In this document: positions 11,270-21,166 of the stretch, piece by piece
Numbering within the stretch: position 1 is the stretch's first letter
Layout: each line of letters opens with the position of its first letter
Source of the DNA: Pleurodeles waltl
Lineage: Eukaryota > Chordata > Amphibia > Caudata > Salamandridae
Direction: 5' to 3'
Assembly: GCF_031143425.1 (NCBI RefSeq)
Contig: NC_090445.1
Coordinates: 816,990,317 to 817,054,316, forward strand
Length of the DNA: 64,000 nucleotides
Notes under the pieces: generated by a model
Seen by the model: the letters and a program-made list of their open reading frames with translations, nothing else
What the model was told of the DNA's origin: nothing
The model's database searches: none
Translations under genes and position numbers: made by a program

Positions 11270-11287
11270 AATGTCATAATGAGGGCC
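11270..11287 (-). repeat. Right terminal inverted repeat of E1
   Basis: The minus strand reads GGCCCTCATTATGACATT, followed inward by GGCGGTAAATG. The first 14 bases are identical to the left end of E4 at 60632-60645. Confidence 0.75.
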
Positions 11288-11395
11288 ATTGTCTCTAAAA
11301 TCTGGTCTGCTACTAATAAATTGAATATGACAGTAGCTGTAACTGGTAAGTTGAACAATAAAATTAGCATTTTCTTCAGGTTAGTATGCTATGTG

Positions 11396-11890
11396 GGTGC
11401 CATCGATGGCACCTATCACATGGGGAATGTTGGCAAAGGCATAAAATTCTGGCTTGATGGCAGGGAGTTTAGCCCTCTGGGGAAACTTCATATATGTCTC
11501 CATGTGTAGTACAAATGCATCCAGGAATTTGGACAGGATAAGGCTAAACATTGGCTGTGAGAACCCTGCACCCATGCCCACTGTTACCTGAAATGAGCCA
11601 GTGGCCAGGAAATGGAATACAGAGAGCAATTGCACTTCAGTAGGGATGGCATGCTAATTCCGATTTGCCGGTCTCAGTACAGGATCCAGTAATGCACAAA
11701 GTTCAAGGATAGTAGCACGAATGAGTCTGTAGTTGATAATGATGTGACGTTTCACCATGGTCTCCAAATCAACAAGAGGTCTATACTCAGATAGGGCCCT
11801 CCCTCGCCACATGGGTATGTACCTAGGAGGATTGGAGAACACACTTGAGGGACACACATTCATTTGCTCAACCTGTTGTGTATAAAACAA
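11396..11890 (-). pseudogene. HARBI1-like transposase, N-terminal fragment (E2)
   Basis: The ATG at 11890 opens a frame containing YRPLVDLETMVKRHIIINYR and a LCALLDPVL helix. An in-frame stop (11654-11656) interrupts it. The same frame resumes with VFHFLATGSFQVTVG and runs to GAIDGTHIAY, where similarity ends. The first catalytic Asp is present (complement of the ATC at about 11404); the second Asp and the Glu are absent. It aligns residue for residue with 7880-8310. Confidence 0.75.
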
Positions 11891-12139
11891 TTCTGTACAA
11901 CATGTAGGTTACACACAAGCATTGTAGGATGTACAACTTGAGTGACATGTGCCTTTCCGTCGGCCTGTGGGCAGCCTCTTCCGTGGTTGTTGGCACTCCT
12001 GTGCTGGCGGTGAGTGGTTTTCAGGCTGCCTGTTTTTTATGTGCTTCATTATTTGGCAATCTAGACCGCCGGCCTGTTGACAGTAGTTACTGCCACCACC
12101 GGCGTTGTGGTCTTTCCCGCCGTGTTCATAATGAAGGCC
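11396..12139 (-). mobile_element. Harbinger fragment E2 (transposase 5' part plus terminus)
   Basis: This is a truncated element whose right end (minus strand GGCCTTCATTATGAACACGGCGG, 12139 inward) lies only about 250 bases from the transposase start. There is no Myb-A gene between terminus and transposase, unlike E1 and E3, so this copy either lost Myb-A or descends from a two-gene lineage. The left side stops abruptly just after the first catalytic Asp motif. Confidence 0.65.
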
Positions 12140-12392
12140 TTAGTCATGTTGAAATTAATATGATATCTGTATAGAGAATCCTTAACCCTACTCCAGGTTC
12201 TTCTAAAATGTTATCCTATTTATTAACTGCTCCTTCAGCCCTTGGCACTCTCCTTATCTTCTTTTTTCTAATCAAACTATTTTATTAGTTAGTTTTGATA
12301 CCCAACAGTTCAAAATAATATTTTAGACTTTTCTGAATTTCCCGGGTTCTGTAGTTGCATTATAATCAGCCTTTCTATAATTACTAATCTTT

Positions 12393-15115
12393 TCAAGGAG
12401 GTTCTGCCAGTTCTTTATTCCAATTGAGTAAATCAGAAATGGGGACATTCAAAACTTGGCTAACATAGTATGTCCATTCAGGTGATAAGAATTTTTGACA
12501 TGGTTCTCTAGTTCTTTTTGATGCGCTGAATGTGTTTGGTTCTTCTTCTGTTTCACTGCTACCACTGGATTTGGTTTCTTCTCTGATTGTTAATGATGTT
12601 GATTCAGCTGACACTCTCAATCTTGTTTTCTTTTCACGGGAAGCTTTTAGCCATTTTTCGATTAGCGCATCAACTCTTGCCTCTGTTCCAGAACTCGTTC
12701 CTTCTCCTGAACCATGAAAGTTCTCTGTTCCCTAATAAAGCAGATTCAGAAATTACTTCATTTGTCTGTATTACCAGGTCTTCTTCCGGGCCACTTTGTG
12801 AGAAGTCCGGCAGTTGGACCTCTTCACCTATCGGAGATTCTTCACCTCTTTCTTCTTCACACTGTGTCTGATCACAGTCTTCCTCTAGAGTTTCTTCTCA
12901 AACAACGTGCAGTGGTACGTACACCAGTGCTCTAGGTTCTGGCTCACAGACCACTATTTCTTTATAAGGATTTATTGTTCTCTAACTGTGAGATGCATGC
13001 ACCTAATTTGGGATGCCAGCACATTTAACTGCAGTGTTCATGATCAGAATCACCTGATAGGGGCCTTTCCAGTATTGCTCTAGGTTGGACTTTGTCACAT
13101 GTTTTTTAATTAGGACCCATTCACCAGGACCGAAGTCATGGCACTTCTCCTAGTTCGGATTTGTGGTAGCAGCTTCAACCTGTCAAGAGACAGAACGCAC
13201 CACATTAGCCAGTTACTTTAATAATCGAGTATCATGTCATCTGCAATATTCACAAGGGCATTAGCTGTAACTGAAGGTATCCTTATAGCTCTCACCATTA
13301 CTATTGCATGAGGCAACAAGCCAGGTTTTCTGTCAGGTGTACTTTGCAGACTCATCAGAACTAAATGTAGAGCATCAGGCCATTTAAAAGAAGTGGAAGC
13401 ACACACTTTTGGCAATCTTGATTTGATAGTTTCATTTAATTGCTATACTATTCCAGAAGCCTCTGGACAATAACTGCAATGGAGCTTCTGCTCAACCTGT
13501 AATGTTGCACATCACATTTTTATTATCTCACTATTAAAGTGGGTACCTCAATCAGATTCTAGAGAGACAGGCATACCATACCTGTCTAATGAGGTCCCTC
13601 AACAGTAGCTTAGCCACAGTGAGACTATCATTTCTTCTTGTTGGATAAACCTTAACTCACCTTGAGAAAATACAGACAAAACCCAAAACATATTTTAACC
13701 CATTGCAAACAGGCATTTCAATGCAGTCCATTTGTATCTGGATAAAAGTCCTCTTGTTTTTTCTGCATGACTTATGTTCTTTTGCTAATATTCATTTGTT
13801 GACAGGTCAAACATCAATGACAAAGTTCTTCTGCATGCTCTGAATCTGGGATTAAACCAGAACTTTTTGAAGGTACGAATCATAGCATCCCTTCTTAAAT
13901 TAGTCTGACAATAGAAATGTCTAGTCACTGGGGGTAGCAAACTATCAGGCAATGCTGGTCTTCCAGCCACTGAAACCCAAACTTAATTTTCATTTGTTCC
14001 AAATGCCGGTCTGGTCCAGCTCTGCTTTTTTGATTCTGGTACATTTTCTTGCATTTGTCTCAATTAATCAAAATCAGCCATTCTCAGCATCATAGAAAAG
14101 ACATGTTCACTTTGTTTTTCATTTGTGAATGTGCCGGTCACAATTGCACAATAGCGTGCCTCTTCATCAGCCTATCTGTTACAGACTCTGACATAACCAT
14201 TGTCACTCCTGTGTGCTGCACACTTGAAAATTTCAGTTGAGAGTTGCAAAGCCTCTAAAAGTCTTTTCACCTGCTGACCATTTTAAATAGGGGAACAGAT
14301 GCGGTCATGAAACCCCTTTGGAACCATAATTGCCCAAGACCAAATGGGCAACACCAAATCCATACTGGCTATCAATAAATATAGTCACTGTCATTTGTGC
14401 TGTCAAGCTGCTAGCTCTGGTAAGAGCAATTAATTCTTCAACTTATGCTGAGGAAACTTCATTAAGCCATGAATCTTCAGTCACTTCTTGAATCATGCAG
14501 ACTGCATAAGCTGCTCTCAAGGAACCTTCATTTGTTCTTCTGCATACTCCATCTATAAATAGGATATAATCAGATGCAATTAAAGGCTTGTCTTGTATGT
14601 CCGTAACATCAAGGCAGTTATGTAGAATTGGTAAGATTTTATCTCCCTAGGAAGTGGGCAACAGTGCCATAGGATTCAATGTCTGACATCTTTTCAGCGC
14701 AATCTTGCTTCCCACTAAAATTTGCTGCTCATACCTAGTTAGTCTAGTGTTAGCCAGGCGTTGGCTCTCAGTCTTAGTCAGCAATACCTCCACAGAGTGA
14801 GGGACCAATAAAGTTAGAGGATCACAATGTGCTCACATTTTCAAGAGTCTCACTCAGTGCACCTACTGCTTTACGATGGCCAGATAAAGTAGAGGCTACA
14901 TGATCAAGAGTCACAGAGAAGTACACCACAGGCTTCGCGGCATCTCCATGAATTAGAGTTAGCACTGGGAGAGTACAGCCCTCCCTTCCACTGCAGAACA
15001 GTATGAAATCTTTGGTGTAGACAAAATTCTTAGTGCCAGGGCACGACAGAGACTTTCTCCCAACTCTAGAAACATTTTCATGCATTCGTTGTCCCATGGA
15101 ATCGAATTGTTTCAT
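12393..15115 (-). pseudogene. pol: ERV-2: decayed retroviral pol fragment
   Basis: A heavily mutated relative of the ERV-1 pol on the opposite strand. In minus-strand order it shows the RT connection/RNase H start (15115-14822; KPVVYFSVTLDHVAS), an RNase H patch with IDSQYGFGV (about 14390-14350), the integrase zinc-finger region (13970-13785; RRDAMIRTFKKFWFNPRF), an integrase core remnant, the post-core segment (13415-13218; KWPDALHLVLMSL) and the GPY/F-like stretch WKGPYQVI (about 13060). It ends with an acidic tail and SPEWTYYVSQVLN (12620-12393), matching the unusual pol tail of ERV-1. Many stops and frameshifts; no LTR, gag or env was recognised. It reads as an old 5'- and 3'-truncated insertion. 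Confidence 0.75.
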
Positions 15116-15384
15116 ATTTGTGTGTCAATTTCAACAAAGCTTTTGACACCAGGGCTACATTTGGTATCCACTATCTACAGTACTCAACCTTTCCCAAAAA
15201 CATCCTGACTTCCCTTTGTGTTTTAGATTGCTTCAACTCTCTCTCTTGAAAATGTTCTTATTCCTTTCTCAATGATATGTTTAAAATACTGGACATCTTT
15301 CTGGCAGTACTTCTATTTCTTTGGTGACAATTTGAGCCTCATTTTGAGTTTCTTTAGGACGGAAAACCACTAAACCAGTTTTTC
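15116..15384. other. Unassigned sequence
   Basis: It borders the pol remnant. I see no gene, terminal repeat or other structure. Confidence 0.3.
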
Positions 15385-15680
15385 ACCCTCCGGCCCTATT
15401 ATGAGTTTTCCGCTGAGCCAGCAGGCGGAAACTCACCACAATCTTGATGCCGGCAGCAATGTTGCGGTGCATTGGGTAATTCGGGCAGTGAAAAGCGCAA
15501 TGGGGCTGTCCATGGGGGCCTCTGCACTGCCCATGCCAAGTGCATCAGCAGTTCAGGGACTCCCTTGGGGCCCCTGGCACCCCATCTCTGCCAGCCTTTG
15601 CATGGCGATGGGACCACCATTGAAAAGCCGGTGAAAAGGTGACTCGTTACCCCCAGGGCAGCGCTGCACGGCATCCATAT
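15385..15680. repeat. GC-rich Harbinger-like MITE, family A (partial)
   Basis: It starts GGCCCTATTATGAG followed by CGC/GGCGG blocks, and shares segments with 24284-24829 and 55557-56062: the GGGCAGTGAAAAGCGCAATGG-type core, the GCCAGCCTTTGCATGG block and the CAGGGCAGCGCTGC block. No coding capacity. Confidence 0.6.
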
Positions 15681-16566
15681 TCAATTGTAATGCTACTAGT
15701 GAACGCTGCCTGGGTTACATTGGCTCTGCCTGGGTGCACTGGAAGCAGTTCAGGCCCTAGTGTAAGTATTTTGCTGTTTTGACTTCCTAAGTGTACTATC
15801 TAAATACACCTTGGAAAATTCAGGCTTTTACTTTAGTAATCCAAAAAAACTTTTGTCATATTTTTGATTTAATACAAACAGAAACAAAAAAAACAATATT
15901 AGTTCTCTTAATAACTTCCATCACAGTCCCAGAAAATTGAACATCTGTCTGGCCTATAAACGCAAACTACAACACACAATGCTTTTAAATGAGTCCCTAT
16001 TTAATTCACTACAGTTTAAACTGTGAATACAATTTTCTATTTTTAACAAAGTACCATGTTTAGCTCTACTCTCTGTCAGGGCTGTCAGACTGCTTCTGAC
16101 AAGAAGAAACACAAATCTATTTTAATAGGAAAGAACTAGGGAATCATGCCTTTGTCAGAGAAAAGAGAGCAAATAAAATAGTGGTGGTAGGTGAGAAATG
16201 TGGGCGATGATCCGTTGGTATCTATTCCTGTACTGAGCCTCAGAACTACCACTTTGCTGTAGACATGTACTATTGCAGTGGAGTGGTTTTACAACATGTA
16301 GCCAAGTGCACGCTTCAAACGCTAAGGAAGTTCTAAAGGCTTCATATGGGAGAAAGGCTTAGAACTGTGGACGTGAGGTGAAGTGGGACATATAGTCAAC
16401 ATGAAGACGAGGTATTGTAGGATCCAGTTGGAAAATGTGATATTTTAACAAAGTCAGAATATTTTTAGCTCTCCATTTGAGGGCAACCAGCATTCATTCA
16501 CATCCTTCTCCTGGCCCACAGTAAGTGCTCGTCCCTGCACCCGCTTCTAATTATGGAACAAAGACA
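15681..16566. other. Unassigned AT-rich sequence
   Basis: No open frame of note, no recognisable repeat and no tandem structure. Confidence 0.3.
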
Positions 16567-17088
16567 CAATGGGACACATTTTAGAGCCCCTAGCGCCATT
16601 TTAATGCCACAATAGTGTCATTATTGTGGCGTTAGAAGGCCAAAAACACAGCATCATAATTACAAAGGGGCACAATGCATGCACTGCGCCACTTTGTAAC
16701 CATTTGTGCTACATAATGCCTGTGCTGGGCACAATGTTGACAAAGGGGGTGTTCCCCCATTAAGGGGGCTCAAAAAAATGGCGCAAGGAAATCTAAAAGA
16801 TTTTGTCGTGTCATTTTGCTCCTTGTGCTCAGAGCAGGCATTAAAAGGAGGCTTCCAATGGTTACAATGGATCTCTGGGCGCTTTTTCAGGATTAGCGCC
16901 AGCATTTTTTAAGCTAATCCTGCAAAGCAGCGGACTAGCATAAAAAATTCTGACTCTAGTTCCCTGTGTACCGCTATGGTATTGAAAATACGGCGCACAC
17001 ATGGTGGTGTTAGGGGGGCTCTAAGGGTGCAAGAAAAGTGGAGTTGCACTGTGTGCAGCACCACTTTTATTAAATATGCGCCAATATG
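16567..17088. repeat. MITE family B, copy 1
   Basis: It aligns with 26901-27444 over its whole length. Shared blocks include CCTAGCG(C/T)CAT, GGCGTTAGA.GGCCAAAAAC, TGCGCCACTTTGTAACC, GGCATTAAAAGGAGGCT and AATCCTGCAAAGCA. The ends (GGGACACATTTTAGA and TTAAATATGCGCC) are degenerate inverted repeats. Non-coding. Confidence 0.7.
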
Positions 17089-18131
17089 TGATAATTGCAC
17101 CTTTGGGTTTTTTTGTCACCCGCGCTAGTCAGGTATCAGCTCAGTGTACCAGAAAACGCCCTCTTCCAGATTACGGGCAGAAATACTAAATACTAAACAC
17201 GGGTTGTTGTCCTGCTGAGGCATGATATTTCAAATTAATGATACATTGAGGCTCACTTAAAACACATTTTAAAAATCCCCAATCTCACATTTATTTTGCT
17301 TACCATAGCTCTCGTTTGAGCCCTGCCATTTGAACTGGTAGTGGTCACAAAGAGCCACACTGGTTCTCAAACAAAGAACACATTGTATTGAAAATGCGTT
17401 CCTACCTGTATAAAACCATAACAAATGCCCCTCCTTCAAAACTCAGAATGAACATTTGACTCCTGTGATCCACGATCAGTGTTGTAGTCCTGGGTTCCAC
17501 TCCCACAAAGTCAGGCTGGTGTGAAAAACAGTTGTGGTAAGATAAATTGATTTGAATAAAATCACATGGCACTTGACACGAAGGAATGGTTGCACCAGTG
17601 TCAGAAACAACTCAAAACATGTTTAGAAGTTTACACGATTGAGTACCACTAATGCCACCCTCTTTACACTTTTCTACTACTGCTTGTTCCCTGAGTGACC
17701 TGCAGTCTCTTCTTCGGGACGTGGTGCTACAAGGCACAAAACATACCTTTCAACACGGAGTACTGAATACAATACATGAGTACGTTTTTGGAGTGAAAGG
17801 TTCTTTTTCCTAGACTGGATAGGGTGAGCTCTTCAGTTGTCAATGTATGGATATGACAGCCCACCATCACATAATTGAACATGAAACATTTGAGCCAATT
17901 TCTGTTGTTCAAAAGGAGTTTGGAAAATCTGACTATATTATTTAATGAAAGGCAAGCAGTTATAGAGTAAACAAAAAAGCTCTGCGTTAAGAAAAATTCA
18001 CCTTTTTACCTCCGTTGATGTATGCCTGTGCTAATATCCCAGACTTGCACAGGTTTACATATGCCATATGTGATCTAGTTATCTAGGCCCTTCAGGCTTA
18101 AAATTGGTGGAACAACAAATATGTTATTTTA
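17089..18131. other. Unassigned sequence
   Basis: About 1 kb with no supported gene or repeat boundary. Open frames are short and lack family motifs. Confidence 0.3.
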
Positions 18132-18975
18132 TACACAAGGGGACATATTTACGAGCCCAATTGCATCACTCTTGCACCACACAACATGGTGCAAGAGCCA
18201 ATGACATAATCAATCTTGAGGGCCCTCTCCCTGCTAAGTACACGTTGTGGGCCCCTCCCCCCGACACAGTTAGGAGCTCTCAGGCCAGGGACCTGCCACC
18301 GGGTGTACAGAACTGAGGGGCGGCCTGGAGCTCAAGGTTACCCCATGCCGTGGGGTCTGCGCAGGATAATGTTACGCCACTGGCAAGAGAGACACAACTG
18401 AAAAACTAGATTTATGAAGCCATACAAGGCCACCTTGCATGACCCTGAATGGCTTCATAAATCCTAAGTAATGCAACAGAGCACAAACAGCTGTGTTGCA
18501 TTACTCTGCACCAGGGAGCCATTTCCATGAGCGTTGTGTGCTTGTTTCCATGCAATATCCATGGATTTTCCCAGATTTACCAGAAGTGATAGACCTGGGG
18601 AAGTGCACCTTCCCAGGTGAGGCGTAACAAGGAGAAATATCTTTATTTCTTCTCATTGTTCCCTCTTTCTGTGTGTGCAGCATTTTGTAGCACAGATTGA
18701 AAGAGGGAAACACCTCAGGGACATGTGTTTGTGCAGCAAGATGCCCCTTCCCTGCACAAAATCAATACTGCATGCAACGGAGGCACTCTTGCACCATGGT
18801 ACAAGAGTGCTTCCGTTGGGGCTAGGCAGCCAAAAGGGTACCAGTGCAGGGGAAAAGACAGGAATGCATCATATTGACTTAAATACAGTGTATTCCTGCC
18901 CTTTCCCTGTCACGCAGTGCAGGACCGCAAGGTGACTCGGTGCGCTGCATGACAACCTAATAGATATGCCCTAAG
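18132..18975. repeat. Composite MITE-like element with internal hairpin
   Basis: The left end reads GGGGACATATTTACGAG and the right end, on the minus strand, AGGGCATATCTATTAG: imperfect inverted termini related to those at 37991-38906. Inside lies a perfect 13-bp inverted repeat (18410-18422 ATTTATGAAGCCA with 18450-18462), likely a second nested foldback. Paired CTTGCACCA/TGGTGCAAG-type blocks (about 18170-18195 and 18787-18810) add to the palindromic character. Confidence 0.5.
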
Positions 18976-19486
18976 CTGTTTACCATAATCCAAAAAATTA
19001 CTCAAGATACTGAGGAGTGTACACAGGACTTCACTGACCAACAAACGTTTAAGTAAATAAAATAAGGTGAATAAGGAGTGGAATGAATCTTAGCAGGTGG
19101 GAGAAGTGCCAACACACATAGGTTTTTATGTAAAGCAAGATGTGCTAAAATAGCAGGACATGGTTTTGCAAGAAATTACCAAGTTATAGACAGTTCTCCT
19201 CTCGTTAGAATTTGTGGTGTAGGAGGTATCTTGAGTGCAAATCTCATGTAAGACAGTACGTGTTTACCTTTGCACGATAGCATCGAATTTAGCATTGCAT
19301 TAAAACAATTTTTAAATGGCCAGATAGTATAATTGGCATGTAACTCTTAATAAATATTGTGTTGCACTCTTTTTGTTTTATTTGCGCAGTGCAGCAGTGC
19401 TCATTTTCATGCATTTTCGTGCAGCGTAAAGTTTGGGTAATTTAGCCCTACATGGCATCCTTTCAGCTGTCTTTTTGATGCATTTG
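18976..19486. other. Unassigned sequence
   Basis: No gene or clear repeat visible. Confidence 0.3.
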
Positions 19487-19838
19487 TTCCATATCAATGC
19501 TTAATTTGAGCTTTGGATTCTGGTGCTCGGCACCGGCACTCACTTGTCAACACAGTTTGTCATATGGTGGCATTGTTTGTATGATGAGCTCAACAACCGT
19601 TGTTTATTAATTCAATATACCTCCAAATTGTGATTATCTGCCTTCCAACCCATTTCTATAGCTCTGTGGCTTGGAATAATCCGAACTGTCACACTTGTAG
19701 GGTTTGTTGGTTAGTAGTTGTGTTGGTTCTGTCACGGGAGGTGCTGGCAAGAGAAATAGGCTGGTGCAAGCTGCCGGGGTCTCCTGACAAGGCCCCCAGG
19801 ACTTATTTTTTTTTCACAAATTAAGCACTGTTCCATAA
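19487..19838. mobile_element. hAT-type MITE, copy 1, with 8-bp target duplication
   Basis: The element spans 19495-19830 (336 bp). Ends are CAATGCTTAATTTG and CAAATTAAGCACTG, inverted repeats of each other with one mismatch. Flanks TTCCATAT (19487-19494) and TTCCATAA (19831-19838) match at 7 of 8 bases. CA(R)TG termini and an 8-bp duplication are hAT hallmarks. It shares its ends and GGCACCGGCACTC-type interior with 45566-45832. Confidence 0.75.
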
Positions 19839-20410
19839 TTATATATAAAAACAAGTAATATCATGAAGCCTATCTGAAAGTGGGCGTGAAAACATCTTTA
19901 AAATAAACTGAAAGAGCGACGTTGTTGAAAAATATATTTTATAAACCTTGCCCAGCTGTCAGCGTCCAAGGACTAATTAGGTATCCTTTAAAAATGAGTA
20001 TTTAAAAAACAAGCTGTATGCAGGCACGTGGGAAACATAGTTACAAATCTTAATTGCTTCCAGGCTCAGTGTAAGAAGACTGAATGTCTGTATTTTACTA
20101 AAAATGTCCTCAAATTTAAACTGTTAAATTGTTCAAGGCATTGTATTTAATATGCTATTATATTAAATTGCTATATTAATATGATTAATATTAAATTGTT
20201 CAAGCTATTCTGTTTGATATAGTGACAAAAGTGTAATCTATTTGAATTTGGCAAGGGGTTTAAATGTCATTATACAGTTAAACAGATTGACAGTAAAACT
20301 TTACTATGCTATGAAGAGTGTTAAAACAAATTCAAAGAGGAAAGGTAGGCACTGCTATAGTTTGCGGTAGGGTGGCCACCTTTCTGTAAATTTCATGGAT
20401 CATCTGTTAT
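19839..20410. other. AT-rich unassigned sequence
   Basis: It includes a short degenerate ATTAAATTG/TATTAATAT repeat at about 20150-20205. No gene found. Confidence 0.35.
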
Positions 20411-20635
20411 TTGGGCCTCACGCCTGTTGTCCATGATGATCCCTTTTACAGGCACCTTTTGTCCATTATTTTGGAGATTATAGAGAGCTCTGTTGCTCCC
20501 CTGCGAAACTCCTCCAGTTCTGCCAGACTCCCTGTTGGGGCCGGTTCGCACAAGATCAGACCCTCCTCAACCTCACACTTACTGTCACCTGCCCATTGTC
20601 ATTCTGTCTGCCGGCTGAATATCAGATACAGAATG

Positions 20636-20752
20636 ACAATGGCCCAGTCTCAGCATATGGGGGTCCTTCTCCTGCTTACTTTTATCCTGTGCTTGAGCCA
20701 CTACACCAGGGGCCAAGCTTTAGAGGGGTGTGGGTTGCTTGGGTGCATTTAA
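20636..20752 (+). CDS. Small frame with signal-peptide-like N-terminus (doubtful)
   Basis: An ATG with a good initiation context (ACAATGG, second of two nearby ATGs at 20635 and 20641) opens a short frame: a few polar residues, then GVLLLLTFILCLSHYTRG, then QALEGCGLLGCI and a stop at 20750-20752. The hydrophobic core and small residues before Gln would suit a cleavable signal peptide, as in the first exon of a secreted protein. A possible GT donor (GGG|GTGTGGGT) lies at about 20727. The same frame is open upstream from 20411. No homologue is recognised, no downstream exon is visible, and a chance frame is more likely than not. Confidence 0.2.
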   Translation, partial: TMAQSQHMGVLLLLTFILCLSHYTRGQALEGCGLLGCI

Positions 20753-21166
20753 AAATATCTTCCATAGACTTCAGAATTCCTCATGCACCAGCAATTTTGT
20801 AGGCGATAATCAAAATGTCAGTTTAACTCTGGAGAATAAATCAATGCATCTGTTAGAGTGATCTGAATTTTTCCTAGTCCCAGTTCTGGCTGGTAAAGTA
20901 ACGCAGTGGGACGATGTGCTTCCTGCAAAGTACAAAAGCAAAAAGAACATATGATGGATGGAATTCTGAACAATGCAAACATTCATCCCCAGTCACAAAG
21001 ATCTGGGTTTAATCCATCATTTTTTTTTCAACCAAGTTTGGACCCAGCCATATGCAAATCAGTCTTGACCCTGTTTCCCATGGGAACAGTCCAGCGCGAA
21101 CTGCTAAGCCGGGCCCTCCCTGGACCGGAAACAAGCATCCTTGGACGGGTTTTCGTATATCACCCT

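Larger units (their letters stand above)
2405..11287. mobile_element. Three-gene PIF/Harbinger element E1 (left end missing)
   Basis: The element carries Myb-A (minus, 7429 to 2465), a HARBI1-like transposase (plus, 7801 to 8518) and Myb-B (minus, 10814 to about 9163). The right end at 11287, read on the minus strand, begins GGCCCTCATTATGACATTGGCGG. The left end is lost: the roughly 1 kb that follows Myb-A in E0 is absent. A 2.1 kb LTR-like repeat (4600-6699) sits inside the Myb-A intron. All genes carry stops or frameshifts, and the last transposase exon is not recognisable, so this copy is not autonomous. Confidence 0.75.
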
